Part shown: positions 49,691-62,400 of the stretch, one piece after another | Layout of the letters: each line of letters starts with the position of its first letter | Position numbering within the stretch: the first letter of the stretch is position 1 | Assembly: GCA_013397695.1 (NCBI GenBank) | Contig: VYZI01000012.1 | Coordinates: 4,136,716-4,200,715, forward strand | Length of the DNA stretch: 64,000 nucleotides | Direction of reading: 5' to 3' | From: Centropus unirufus | Taxonomy: Eukaryota > Chordata > Aves > Cuculiformes > Centropidae | Made by a program: the position numbers and the translations under genes | The notes under the pieces: model-generated | The model's database searches: none | What the model saw: only the letters and a program-made list of their open reading frames with translations | Told to the model about the DNA's origin: nothing

Positions 49691-52600
49691 TTTCTGCTTA
49701 TTTTCTAGCAGGAATAATCTGTGGGGGGGTTTATTATTCTTTATTATTAGAAAAACTCCAACTTTGATCACAGCAACATGGGTTTGATTTTCATGGGGAA
49801 TAATTTATTTCTACTAAACTGTTGGATTAAGCATATTTAAAAGATGCCTTTGGATTTGTAATGGTTTCGGAAGCTAAAGCGCTGCTTTGTTTTCAAGCAG
49901 CCTATATAAATCATTCACACAGTAAAATGGGCTATCTTTGTATTTTTTGAGGACAGGAAGGGAGCAACTCAACTCGTACTCCTTTTGTCAGAAGAGAGGT
50001 ATCGTATCGAAGTTGAAGGCTTTGTGTTCTCGAGAGAAGCTGATGGTGGAGGCTCAGGTATCTCTGGAATCCCGCCTTATTTAAAAAGAATGTGCAAAAT
50101 CCTGTTTCCTTGAACATGGCATCAAATAGCTGAGAATAGGGCTTTTTGCTTGCAGCTGAAAGGCCTTTTAGCCAAGAAAGTGTTTAGATCAAAGAGCCCT
50201 CTTTCAGACTTTTATTAGGAGTGTGCTCCCAGGTATTTGCTGTCTGGATTTCAATTCCCTCTCCTTGGTCCACACACGTTTGCCTCCTTTCTTCTCTCCT
50301 CATTCCTATCTGGGGCAATACCAGCATGTTTCGAAGTGTCTTTGCTTTCTCTTAGCCAATAATACACGCTTCTATTCCAGCGTGGAGACCAGCGTTTGTG
50401 AGAAAGTTCAGTCTTTTGGACTATTATATGCAGCTATCACGCCCACCAGCTCAATCCACCAGAAACAGTTACTTCAAAACCTGGTTTCTGCACACCCTTA
50501 TCTGTGTTACTGTGGCACTGACTTTCTGGGGTTGCACTAGTGTTGGCACCAGAGGCTGGCTCAGATTTAAGAAACAAAAACGTAAAGGAAGTGAATTCCA
50601 GAGACTGAAATGCGCTCGGGCTGGGCCTCCCTGTGCTTTGCAGAAGGGTGACCAGGGTAGATCACCCCCTGTATTGGACCCGCTGGGAACACAAGGAAGT
50701 GTAACAGGTACCAGGATGCTTAAAAGTTCAACAATACCTCGGTTACTTTAGTATCAGGCTTTGCTGTCATGTGCCCCTATCAAAGCTGTGCAAAAAGTGG
50801 GGTTCTTTTAATTACTGCTTGTTTCAAAAGGTGAGAGAGACTGTGCTGGGAAATCGATCCCTTGTGAACTTCAGGTAACTTAACTGCAGAAAACTGACAC
50901 ACCTGTATTGCCCTGGTAGCTGACTTTAAAAGTAAATTTTAAACGCAAATTTACACAATAGTAACAATAGAGAAAAGAGCAAATGCGTGTCCATTGGGAC
51001 CTTTCTTCTCTGGGAACGGTGAGCCTCTGCAGGTCAACAGTGATGCTTCCCTTGGGGTCATTGTCAAATAGGGATTTAAAGTTGGTCAATTAAGATCAGT
51101 CCTGTATAGGCTCACCTAAAATTTTACCTTTTGATTATAAGGTACCCTGGTTTTAAAAAATAAACTAAAAAAAAAAAAAGAATGGAGCGCTGTAACAACA
51201 CTGTGAACTTGTCCCCAGGTTCTAAAAGTCAAGCAGTGGTTGGTTTGAGCTGCTGCCCTGTTCTTGCAAGGCAATATTTGACTGTCAGGATACTCTTACC
51301 TGGCCCCCGGGAAGGCGGCACTGGTTTGGGTCGTGCAGGCATGGAAGGAATTGCTGCACCTCTGCCTATTGTGCATGGAGCATCTCCATGCAAAGGCCAC
51401 CTCACCACCTCCACTGTGCACCAGCTCGGCTGCTACCGAACCACACTCCAACCAAGAACTTGGGAGACCAAAGATTGCAGCAGGAGCAATTCTCAGCAGC
51501 TTTCCAACTGCTGTATAAGGTATGGGGGTAGGAAGTTCCGAAGGAGCAAAAGTGATGTCAAATCCCTTTAGTTATTTTTTTAAAGGCAGGCACTGATGAA
51601 AGCTTGTGAAGGGTCACGATTGTGGTGTAAATGCCCGCGCAGGCTTCCTGGCAGTTACAGGTTTCACACATGTCAATGGGGACACTGGGAGGCACGCCCT
51701 GGGCAGTTTCATGCAAGACTTCGCCTGTGTTGGTTAAGTTCTCAGACCCTGTTTTCTGAGCAGTAAATAATGTATCATACTCCCCAAGCCAGGATGTGCT
51801 TGCATTACGCTTTAGGTGATGGGTTGGGTGAGGTGTATTTTGGTACACTGGCAGAGCATTTCAAAGGCAAAATCCCACACAACTGCACTCAACTTCATCA
51901 GCTCTGATTTAAATATCCCTATTAATATAAAATATCTTTATTTGCTGCCGATTTTAAAACTGGAGAGCCCCCAATCTCGTTTGCCTCATTTGGCTGTGAC
52001 AAGTCATACCACAAAGCCAAAGTGGAGCGACTGGTTCTGTGCTGTGCTTGATGCTTCAGGTCACCGGGCCCTTTGCGCTGCCATCAGATGTGCTGCGATC
52101 CTCTCCTGATGGTGGTGGTGATTTGCCAGTCCCAGAAAAATGGGAAAGCATTGAAAACCTGCAAAGCCTCACTTATCTCTCCTGCATCTGCATTGCAAGC
52201 AAATGGCTGACTTGGTAAGAGAAATGCTGCTCCAGCCCCAGTGACAGGCCGAATGCAGCGAGAGCAGCCTTGGGCTTTTGTGCTGGGTCTGAGGGGAGCA
52301 CAGGTGGCCTTAGGGTGACACCAGCCCAGCGCTCTCATCCCTAAGGACAAGCTGCCTCAGTGTTCCCTTGTTATAATTACCTTGGGCAGTAAGATGTCAA
52401 TGCTATTTTGCCTATTTTAATACATGAGCAGTTCTGTTACTTTAAATGCATTGTGAGATTAGAGTCTAAATCAGCTACAGGGCTTAATTTGGTTTCTAAT
52501 TATTAAATATGCAAAACTAACTTTTTGTATATTATTTTCCTCCAGATAGATCTTGAATTTACCTTACATTTTATGACCTATTTCTTGAATGTACAGCTGA

Positions 52601-55600
52601 GGTACTTGTTTCCTTTGAGAGAAACCTTATCTTCTCAGCTGTTAAAGCTCATGGTAAAGCACAGCTGCTTTTTGTTTTTGAACAACCCTGGCATAGTGCA
52701 AAAATATTACCAAACATTTGGGACCCCTTCAGAAGATGTGTAACTCTTGAACGTGACATGTACCAAACGGTAACCAACATTTTGAAACAGTTTAAAAACC
52801 TTGAAGTTGCACTTTTTTTTTTTAATTATTTTTCCCTAGCTTCAATCGAAACAATCCTCTATTTCACTTAGATTTTCTAAGCATTGTGATTAACAGCAAT
52901 AAGGTGTTTCTACTTCATCCCGTTTTAAACCAGCATATTTTAAATTGCTGAAAACTCGTGTATTTGTAATGTTTTTGGGTGAATTATCTGAGAGGTATCG
53001 GGCAAAATATTTTTGCAAAAGCTCGACAACTTCAGCACTAGAAAAACCCTCCACAAATCATGGAGGGGCCTTGCAGGTCCCAGTAGGCTATGCCATCCCC
53101 CACTTTTTTTTTGCCTTACTTCACCAATTTTAAGCTTTCATGTTTAAACAGTAAGTACCTTCAGTGTTCAGAAGGAGCAGTCGGAATGTAAACAGCAATA
53201 TTTATGAATGTAAATATATTTATGAATGTAAATTCAGCAATATCTTGACAGCTGCTTCACCAAGATAGATCAGAAACAAGCAAACTTATGGCAAAAAAAA
53301 TTAATAAAATAATTGGGGTTTAAGGGAGTTCTCCCATGTTAAAAGAATAGGAAGAGTGACCCAGTATAAGCTTTTCTGCCAAAGGTGAGGGACAAAAATG
53401 GTTGCTACACAGAATCTGACCTTGAGTAGGATATTGACTCGTTCCCCTTATCAGTTGGAATTTGCATCTGATTTAACTGTATGAGCTCGAGCACATACTT
53501 CCAACAACTTTCGAAGGATGACTGCAGAAAACAAAGCGTAGCTGGGGTAAAACTTTTTACAGAGTCAAATAAAAAGAGTCAAACCTAGTTATTTTCATTC
53601 AAGGGTAATTTCTCCTTTCATCTCCCATAAAAATGGCCTTGTTTTTTAATTATTTTATTTCTGTGCATGAATCAGTATTTCATCTACAGGGAGGTGAATG
53701 AGACATTGAGCAGCCTTGTCCTGGCTACTGGACACTGCAACATTGAGATGAGGGCTTCCCTAGCAAGGTTTCTTGTAATCCTTTAGCAGTTATTCCAGTG
53801 GGATCAAGTTACAACTGGTTTAATGCAATGTAAAACCTATCAAAGTTGACATCACAAATTTTACTAGTCCTGGTGGTGATTACATAACAAATAACCACTC
53901 ATCATAAAGTGCCGGTGACAGACTGATAGTTTGCTTTGAGGTATAAAAATGAGATACAGGAACCACATAGTAAAAGGAGTTTTGTTGAAATCAATTATAT
54001 TCTATTTTAGATTACAGAAGCTTGCTTCAGGTTAGAGGTCCTTAAATGCAGTAAGGTATAAAATAATGCTTCAGATATTTCCTTCTGATTCACAGCTGGA
54101 AGATGTTGATTTGGAAGAAAATATGAGAGGAATTTTGACCTGACTGCTGGTGGGGTTGGAAGGAAATGCTTACTTAGGGTGACAAGTAGCAAATATATAT
54201 CCTACTGCTTGGCCCACTAAGACTGAATGATGAAAACAAGATTTAGCCTCTGAATGTAAAAGAATTCACTCTTTTTGGATGACTAACTTGGGGTCAAATC
54301 ATGTCACGCTCCTTATGCCACGTGGCATCACTCCCAGGTCACGGGGATGTATTCCACTGTGGTGCTATGTTCTGCCCCCCTTCACAACTCCGAAAAGGCT
54401 GACACTCCCCCAGACAGAGTGAGGCAGAGAGGATGTTGATGACTAATTTTTCCTTCATTTTCCTCACAAGCTGTTCCAGTGGAACAATGTGTTGTCTCTC
54501 CATCTAAGCTTATCGCAAACAGTTGAACTCTCAAATAATTTTATGTCAATCTCTTCATAGTTTTTCAGGATCAACAGGGAAAAAAAAGGCATGGAAAATT
54601 CCTCACCTCAAACATGTTCTCCTAAAACAATAGCTTGTACCAGAGAAGTCTCATGCCCAGGCTGGCCTCCAGCTACCTTTTCCAAATTCCCTTACTCCTT
54701 CTAGCTTTGGATTTACAAGTACTACACTTAGAGGCAAACCTGATAACCATGAGAATCAGGTCAGTATCACTCAAACACTGCTGTGAGATGTGATGAGGGA
54801 CCTGGGCATAGAAGAAATTGCTCATTACTTCATGTGGGATGTGAGGAGGTTCAGATTAATTAATTCAAAAGGGAAAAAGGAAGGGAGGGAGGAAGCAGGA
54901 ATGTGGTAGTTTGTCAGAAATACTTTGTAGTGTTAGCTGAAGAATTCAGAAATCCCCCATTTTCTCTGCTTTCCTTTGGAAAGTTTCTGAATCATCTCCA
55001 GAAAATTTTTCTGGGCTTCCACTGCTCCTTCTCTTTCTCTTCCATAAGCCAAGAATTACCCCTGGCACAAGGAAATCCAGGTGGGAACAGGCTTGGAATT
55101 TCTCCTGCAATAAGCCCATGAACAGCTTGTTAGCTGTGAGATCTTATACTGAGAACTAATTTAAATTTTCCCTGGAAATGTCTATTCTATAGAAATTAAG
55201 AATTCTAGGAGCCAGCTTATCATACCTATGTAAGATAGGACAATTTCTTCTGAAGTTAACTAAACTCGGGCATTATGAGATTCCCCCACAGCTGAGAAAT
55301 TCATGAACAGCTGCCAATCCTGCTGCTCGGTTTGGTTTATGATCATCCCTTTTGAATCATCGGAGAGGGTCACCCGCATGTCTGCCAGCTTAGGCTGATG
55401 CTGTTTGGAGTTCATGCTGGTTCTCTGCAGAAGGGGAGAGGAATTTTACCTGGTTCAGCAAACTGTCACGATGGTGCAGGCACTTGATAAGGCATTCGAC
55501 AAGGCCTGACAATGAAAATCAAAGTTATGATGAGTTTGAACATTCTAACTGAGTTTATACAAAATTACTGCTCTTGTATGGCTATTGTATGTTAGAAGTC

Positions 55601-56349
55601 GTACCAGGACCTTTGAGCCAGATTTAACTCCCTTTTGAACCATGTTTTCATTGCAAAGGAAACACTGAGCTATCTAACTCCCAATGTCTTAATAAATATT
55701 AATGGTGTAAAAACGATATTAGTCATACATTTTGGAGAGGTTTTCTAGGAAATCTTTATTTTTCATATTTCACAATAATTTGAGCCAAATTTAACTAGTC
55801 ACTATTTCTTCCCTTTGAAAGGCAGTTTATTCCAGTTTGTTGCAAAAGACAAATACTGAAATGTGTAGCAGGAATTATGGATGAGCCTTTTTATTAGCAA
55901 TATTGATTCTCAAGTTTTGCTGACAAAAGAAGTCACGGTTCCTGCCCTGGGCAGTTCCTAATCTAAGCTGGGAAAACAGCTGATTTAAGTGGAAGAAATG
56001 CATCCTCCTTTCTCCCTCCAAAATGAACTTTCCTCCAGTTCTGCTTGGGCCATTACAAAAGGTGTCTGATGCTGTGTGTGTTCCAGCAAATCCATCCATG
56101 ATCATGGCCGGCAAGAAAAGCTCCAACAAGCCTCTCCACCCCCCCGATCCTTGCAATGTATTTTAAACCCTGGATAATGGGGGGTCACTTTCTGGAGGCA
56201 CAGATCCCTGTGACTTCTCATAGCAAGGCATTCTGATGGGCGGCTGAGGGCACACATTGTTGGAAGCAGAGATCAAGCCCGGAGCCTTGTGAAGCCATGC
56301 AGCCCAGAGGTGGAACTTCCCCCTCTGAACCACACATTTCCAGTCAGGC
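49691..56349. other. Gene-poor intergenic DNA
   Basis: No gene recognised. A 16-bp unit (TATTTATGAATGTAAA) is duplicated around 53200-53233. Around 55060-55110 lies a ~50 bp block similar to 56550-56600. A minus-strand open frame at 55265-55470 looks better than chance but matches no family known to me. Confidence 0.5.
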
Positions 56350-56600
56350 TGGAAGCACTTCTCATGACAATGTATTTAACTTGAATTATTTTTATTTTTT
56401 AACAGATATTTATTTCTTTTGGAATTCCTCATTTCCTTTAACCATGTTTATGTATTTGCAGGCCATGTTGATTTGCTGGGTCAAGTATCCTTAGACCTGT
56501 CTTTTATTTTTTTCCACTTAAAAGGCAAACTGTCAGTAAAATTTGCATTGTCACATAGGAATCTGGGTGGGAACAGGCTAGGGATTTCTCCTGCAGTAAT
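56350..56600 (+). repeat. Unclassified dispersed repeat, copy A
   Basis: Shares blocks such as CTTCTCATG, TTTTGGAATTCCTCATTTCC, GCCATGTT and CCACTT..AAAG with 61327-61565 in the same order and orientation. Identity looks roughly 70 percent by eye. It sits just upstream of a retroviral remnant and could belong to it. Confidence 0.55.
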
Positions 56601-56779
56601 GATACAAGAACTATCATTACTTTATGCAAGTGATGTTTGATGATTCATAAAGCAGATATCAGGAGTTTTGCAGGGAACAGTGGCTCTATTGTTTTCCAAG
56701 GAGCTGAAGCACAAGATTTGGGAAAGTTATTGTATGTTGCTTGAGTGGCGTACAGAAATAGGGTGAGAAAAAGAGATCA

Positions 56780-57116
56780 ATAGCAATGCTACAAGTCAAG
56801 ACTAATGGAAAAAGAGCATATAGGGGGGGTACAGGGGAAGGGGCCAAGTCTAGAGCCCCTCAGCATGGAAAGTCCAGGTACAGCCAGAAGAAAATAAATG
56901 TGCTTATTGTAAAAAGGAGGGGAATTGGAAGAGGGAATGTCCTTTTTTTTGAACTAAGTTACCCTTCTGGATACCCTCTTCTGTGTACAAAAGGATAAAA
57001 AGAGACTGGACAAATTTTCTGTAGAACCTCTGGTTAAAATCAAGCTGGGGGAAGAAGAAATTGAATTCCTGGTGGACACCAGGGCTGCATATACTGTATT
57101 GAATACTTTGAAATAA
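56780..57116 (+). pseudogene. Degraded gammaretrovirus-like ERV: gag nucleocapsid and protease remnant
   Basis: A single zinc-knuckle-like motif, CAYCKKEGNWKREC, lies at 56899-56940; the expected His is Asn. After stops and a frame shift, a protease start follows at 57024-57116, with FLVDTRAAYTVLN in place of the catalytic DTG, then a stop. One knuckle followed by protease is the gammaretrovirus-like (class I) order. Reverse transcriptase, integrase and env are absent. Both catalytic defects and the stops make it non-functional. Confidence 0.7.
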
Positions 57117-57150
57117 CAACAACAATAATAACAACAATAAGAACAACAAA
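57112..57150. repeat. (AAC/AAT)n microsatellite
   Basis: A run of AAC, AAT and AAG triplets directly following the protease remnant. Confidence 0.85.
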
Positions 57151-57170
57151 TCATTATGCAAGTATGATTA

Positions 57171-57713
57171 TGATACCCCAAATCTGGCAAATAAGCCCTC
57201 TAAGACTCGTTTTGGAGTTTCAGAAAGCAAGCACCCTTTATCAAGCCTGGGCAACATGAGGCTTTATCAATCTTCCGCAGCAAGACAGGAGCTGGTTACA
57301 GCTCTTATATTACGGCTCTTATATTTCCCACTTACCTGCATACATATACGTTTTCCCAGAGATCTCATGCGTATTCTATTCCTTTCCAAAATCTAAATTT
57401 AATGTTATTATGAAACCTCCCAACAGCCAAAACTCTTGCTAATTTGGAGCTGGCTCCATCTCTGTGCTTGACCGCGCCTTTAAGATAGGAAGAAACCTCA
57501 AATGGAGGTTCTTAGGGTAGAGGAGACACCTTTTCGGTACAGATCACACCTTATTGTCTCCAAAGAATGAACAGTCTCAGGGAAAACACAAAACACCGTT
57601 TTAAAGAAAATATGTCGTCAGAGGGACATACTGTCTAACTTCCAAAGAACACAATTACTTAGATGAAACAACGTTACCTTATCTTAAATCAAAGTATTCC
57701 ACTTCTTGTAACG
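57171..57713 (+). repeat. LTR-like dispersed repeat, copy 3 (possible 3' LTR of the ERV remnant)
   Basis: Opens TGATACCCC and CTCTAAGACTCGTTTTGGAG, and closes CCACTTCTTGTAACGGAAC. It parallels 1809-2307 block by block but is clearly more diverged. Its place just after gag-pro sequence suggests the family is the LTR of that retrovirus, the intervening pol and env having been deleted. Confidence 0.6.
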
Positions 57714-58080
57714 GAACTCCTCTTGTATCAATTGTGCAAGAGATGTTAGTTGGGACATCTCCTACTCAGAACCAGTTTAAGTTTAACCTGAAAACGGCTT
57801 GTTTTCTGTTTTTAGCCTGTCCTGTCGTTCCCTCCCTGCCCACACAGGCTTCTTAAGAAATTCCTCTGAAGATTCTCAGAGAAAGGTTAAAATTACGTTT
57901 ATACCTCAAACCTCTGCCTGGCAGGTATGATACTATCATATATCAGCACTTTACAGAGTCGAATAGCGGCGATTTTTCTAAAAACTCCTGTAACAAAGCC
58001 TCGTTCAACAAACTGCTCATGGATATGTTTTAATCTTGTGAAATCCCGTTTTCTCGCTAGAAATCTACCGTGGGTTTTGC
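57714..58080. other. Spacer before the third CpG island
   Basis: No feature recognised; GC content rises to the right. Confidence 0.5.
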
Positions 58081-59140
58081 TGATTCACGGCCTAAAACCG
58101 AGCCCCTGGCTCCTGCGAACCCACGAGAAGGAGCTGGGTTTATTTTCTCTCCCGATGCTTTTACCAGAGCTTCTAAAATCCGCTTTGTAACTGTACAAGA
58201 TCTCGCCTCGGAGCCGCGTGTCTTGAAACCGCTCCTAAGTCTCCCCTGGGCGCAGTTTATTAAAACCGGTGGATTTTATCTGCTTTTTTTCCCCTCACAT
58301 TTTCAGTTATTTCTGCTAAACCATCAGCAGCCCTGGTCTCCCTCTCCCGTCGCCCCGGGGCATTCCGGGCGCCCTCGCCCCGCGCTGGGGGGAAGGGGGG
58401 NNNNNNNNNNNNNNNNNNNNNNNNNNNNNNNNNNNNNNNNNNNNNNNNNNNNNNNNNNNNNNNNNNNNNNNNNNNNNNNNNNNNNNNNNNNNNNNNNNNN
58501 NNNNNNNNNNNNNNNNNNNNNNNNNNNNNNNNNNNNNNNNNNNNNNNNNNNNNNNNNNNNNNNNNNNNNNNNNNNNNNNNNNNNNNNNNNNNNNNNNNNN
58601 NNNNNNNNNNNNNNNNNNNNNNNNNNNNNNNNNNNNNNNNNNNNNNNNNNNNNNNNNNNNNNNNNNNNNNNNNNNNNNNNNNNNNNNNNNNNNNNNNNNN
58701 NNNNNNNNNNNNNNNNNNNNNNNNNNNNNNNNNNNNNNNNNNNNNNNNNNNNNNNNNNNNNNNNNNNNNNNNNNNNNNNNNNNNNNNNNNNNNNNNNNNN
58801 NNNNNNNNNNNNNNNNNNNNNNNNNNNNNNNNNNNNNNNNNNNNNNNNNNNNNNNNNNNNNNNNNNNNNNNNNNNNNNNNNNNNNNNNNNNNNNNNNNNN
58901 NNNNNNNNNNNNNNNNNNNNNNNNNNNNNNNNNNNNNNNNNNNNNNNNNNNNNNNNNNNNNNNNNNNNNNNNNNNNNNNNNNNNNNNNNNNNNNNNNNNN
59001 NNNNNNNNNNNNNNNNNNNNNNNNNNNNNNNNNNNNNNNNNNNNNNCCCCGGGGCCGCCGCCCCTCGGAGCCGCCGCCAGACCCGTCCTTGGGGTGAGCG
59101 CTGCCCTCGTCCTGCGCCGCGGCGCTGCCTGGCGCCGGAA
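58080..59140. promoter_or_regulatory. Third CpG island, candidate promoter of the next gene
   Basis: GC-rich, CpG-rich flanks on both sides of a 646-base gap, continuing weakly to about 59480. No exon is readable. In mammals TRPM7 follows SPPL2A in the same direction, so this could be its promoter; no TRPM7 coding exon was found in 59047-64000. Confidence 0.45.
58401..59046. other. Assembly gap (646 N)
   Basis: Unresolved bases in the centre of the third CpG island. Confidence 0.99.
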
Positions 59141-59460
59141 TTCCTAGAGTCTCCGGGCTGGAAAAAACCTTTGAGATGGTCGAGGCCAGCCGTACCTGTC
59201 CGCCTCTAAACCGGATCCCTAAGCGCCTCTTCCCCGGCTCTAAAATCTCCCCAGGGATGGTGCCTCGACCTCCTCCCTGGGCAGCCTGTCCTGCGCCCCA
59301 TAACCCTTTCCATGACGAATTTTTCCTAATGTCCACTCCGAACCTTCCCTGTCGCACCTTGAGGCCGTTTCCTCTCGTCCCATCGCCTGTCCTTTCGGGA
59401 ATAGACCAGCGCCCACCCGGCCACAGCCTCCGGGCCGGCAGGGGCGGGCAGCGGGGAGCT
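59134..59460 (-). mobile_element. CR1 LINE 3' fragment (reverse orientation)
   Basis: Plus-strand reading gives GGCTGGAAAAAACCTTTGAG, then TCCCTGGGCAGCCTGTCC, TTTTTCCTAATGTCCA and TTGAGGCCGTTTCCTCTCGT. These are the classic antisense landmarks of the CR1 3' end, in order, at the edge of the CpG island. Confidence 0.88.
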
Positions 59461-62400
59461 CTCCCCTCAGCTGCGTTTCTCTGCCCGGCAGCTCCGCTTC
59501 CCTTCTCTTCTTTCTCCCCGTTTCATTTTGTTTCCATTTTCTGCACTTTGTTGCATACAAGGGAGCCCGTAAACCCTTACAAAGAGCGGCACGGCAAAAA
59601 AAACCCCGTTGTAATTCCAGCTCATCCTCCTCCTCCTGGCTGCTGTAAATTTTTTCTGTACTTGGTGTTTGTAGAATTTAGAGCGAGCCCTCACATCAAG
59701 TACTTTCTAATCACTTTGGAAATCGATGTGGAGTGTAAAGGCGTGGATTTTACTGGTCTGCTTGAGCTTCTGTCCAGATGCTTTCTTTCATTTTAAATAA
59801 AGATGGCCTATTTTACAGTGTATTGTTAAAAAATGCAGGGATTCATACTCGTCAGGCTTCATTTCTGCCTGTATCTGTGAGCTGTGTCGAAATGGGGGCT
59901 GTCTTTCTAGAACCTGCATATCCAGCACTCTTCTGGGGAAGAAGCTGAAAGTGCAACCTTCTGTTCTGACTCGAAAAAGTACCTGGCGTCCCCCACTTGT
60001 GTGGCACCTGCTCTTCCCAGCTGAAGCGGTTCCTTTTAGATTTGGGATGGAGTGCTGGTTTGGTTTTACTTTTGGTTTAGTCCTGGTGTTTTGTTGGCAC
60101 TGATGCAGCCTAGAGATGTACAGATTGGTTTTAACTATTATAGATTTGTAAACTGATTGTGGTTCAGCAGTTTTTCTGGCAATGTAAGGTGTTCACAGTG
60201 TTTTACACTTGCTGTGTGTTTATCAAATATTTTGAAGCAGGTGTTTTGTCTGCGCTGAATATAGGATGTTCTATGCAAGTTTACTTTGCTAAAATTTTCC
60301 CTTCTGCTCTGTGCTTAGCAATTTTGAAGACCTGTGGGTGAGATAAGTGTCTACTAGGTCATCCTTTCTACCTCCTGGTATGAGGTTGTTCTTGACTTTG
60401 CTGTCTAAAGTAGGGGAGAAAAGATGTTTGTGTATGTGCAACTATTTAGGCTGGTTTTGGAGTGGTGGGTTTTTTGCTTGCTTGCTTGAGTTTAGGAGTG
60501 GAAAGGTAACTTTCAATTGTTGTGCAAAGGCACCTTGAAACATAACTGCTAAATGCAAGGTGATCTCACTTATCTTTAAATATGCTCTATCAGATGTCTG
60601 CCTCCCCAGGTGGATTATCTTGGAGAGAGGTATTCTGTTGTGTGTTAAACTTTCACTTCTTTTCTTGTTCCTTCAGGCTCAGTGTAATTCTAAGCCTTAC
60701 TTTTTTGTCTTATCATATCAGCCCCGCTTGCTCTGCCCGGCTGGGCGTAGGCTGCAGCATCCAAACTCCTCTTTTTCTCTGAGTTATCTTTACCACTTGC
60801 TGCGCTTCCCTTTCCTGGAAGGTTTGCACCAACACCCAAGCTTTTCCTACTTCTCTTTCATGTCCCCTCATGAGGTGCAGTTCTATTAACTGATCACTCC
60901 TTGCAGGCAGTCCTGCCGGATGAGTATTTCCTAAACTAAGGAATATTATTTTGAACTTAATGGATGCTGACACAGTAGGGGTTGGCCATATTGGCTTGTC
61001 GATTTTGCACCAGTAATGTTGCAAATAAATCTCTAGGGACTTACAAAAGAAAGTGCATGTGAAGAGAGAGAGATGCTTTTATAGTGTGCAGTTTGTGTGC
61101 TTGACAGGATTTTCTGTAGCAGGTGTCATTTTCTTTCCCAGAAAGACCCTGATTAGCCTAATTAGGAGCTTAATACATAGATATACCAGCAGTGACACTC
61201 CTGCTAAGCTTCTGATATTGCCAGCATGGTGTGTGAAACAAGCCCAAGTTCCAGCCTTCAAAGGCTTGGGGTTGGATTTTGAAATTGTGACTTATGTTTT
61301 GGAAAATTGAGACAATGAAATTATACTTCTCATGCCAATATACTTAACCTGGGGAATGTATCTTTGTCTCTTTTTTTGAACATTAATTTATTTATTTTGG
61401 AATTCCTCATTTCCATTAACTCTATCTACTTTGGCTGCTATATTTTCATGCCATGTTTATTTTCTGAGACAAGTAAAATTAGTTCTGGGGTTTTGTCTCC
61501 ACTTTCTAAAAGTCGAACTGGCAGCAAAATCAATGTGTGCATTTTCCACAACTCAAGTTTTACCTTTGACATCGTGTTTCTTGTTTCTAAAGTGAATTAT
61601 TCTGTCTTGGTGCATTTTATCTCCTCTGGTTAAAATTCGAGCAGCTGGGTATTCAACAGACAAATTACTGAGTAATCTCTCTCTATGTAGGTATTTGGAT
61701 TAAATGCTTACATGGTTACTAAAGATCATGTCACATCTTACTTCTGATACCAACAAATAGCAGTGACCTCTGACAAGTGAGACTATAGGCTTCATTATTT
61801 CTCCAAGTCGTCAGTGATGCTGACTTGACCTGTGGTAAAACTTGAACACAGCTTGTTGCATGCTTTCTTCATGGTCCCTGACCTGAAACTTTTTTTTGAG
61901 CTCCTGTATCGGATTCCCTGCAATCTTGTTATTTTCCTTCATTTGATTTAATCCCATCTCTTTTGCTCACATAATGAGAATGTTCGGGTCAGGCCATCAT
62001 GTAATATATTGTTACACAACCTATACTGAAAACATTCTATGCAGTCCTTGGTTTCTGTTCTTTTACTCCTTTAAGCTTAGCTTGTAGATGGGTTTGTATC
62101 TCAAGTAACAGAAAGCCAATCTTCCAAGAAAAGTAAACCCCAAAACCTTTGTATTGGCAAGCTTTGCGTCCTGACCTGGCTCTGCAGAGGATGAGCTGGG
62201 CATCAGTGCTGCTGCCCAGGAGAGGCAGGAGGGTGTGCAGGAGGTGAATTGTCTTCTGGTAGCATCAACTCATTGAACAAGTGCCGTGTGGCGCACCAAA
62301 CCATTGCATGTAAGGGATGGGACCACAGACCAGCAGCAGCGCTTCAGAGCCCACTCTTCATCACAGCCCTTGCACTGATGAAGGAAATGCTATTTCTTTG

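Noticed and set aside
58070..59357. Open frames of 365-379 codons across the third gap
   Set aside because: Most of each is unknown sequence, and the remainder includes an antisense CR1 fragment.
59176..59796. 206-codon plus-strand open frame
   Set aside because: Its first part is reverse-oriented CR1 sequence; no protein family fits.
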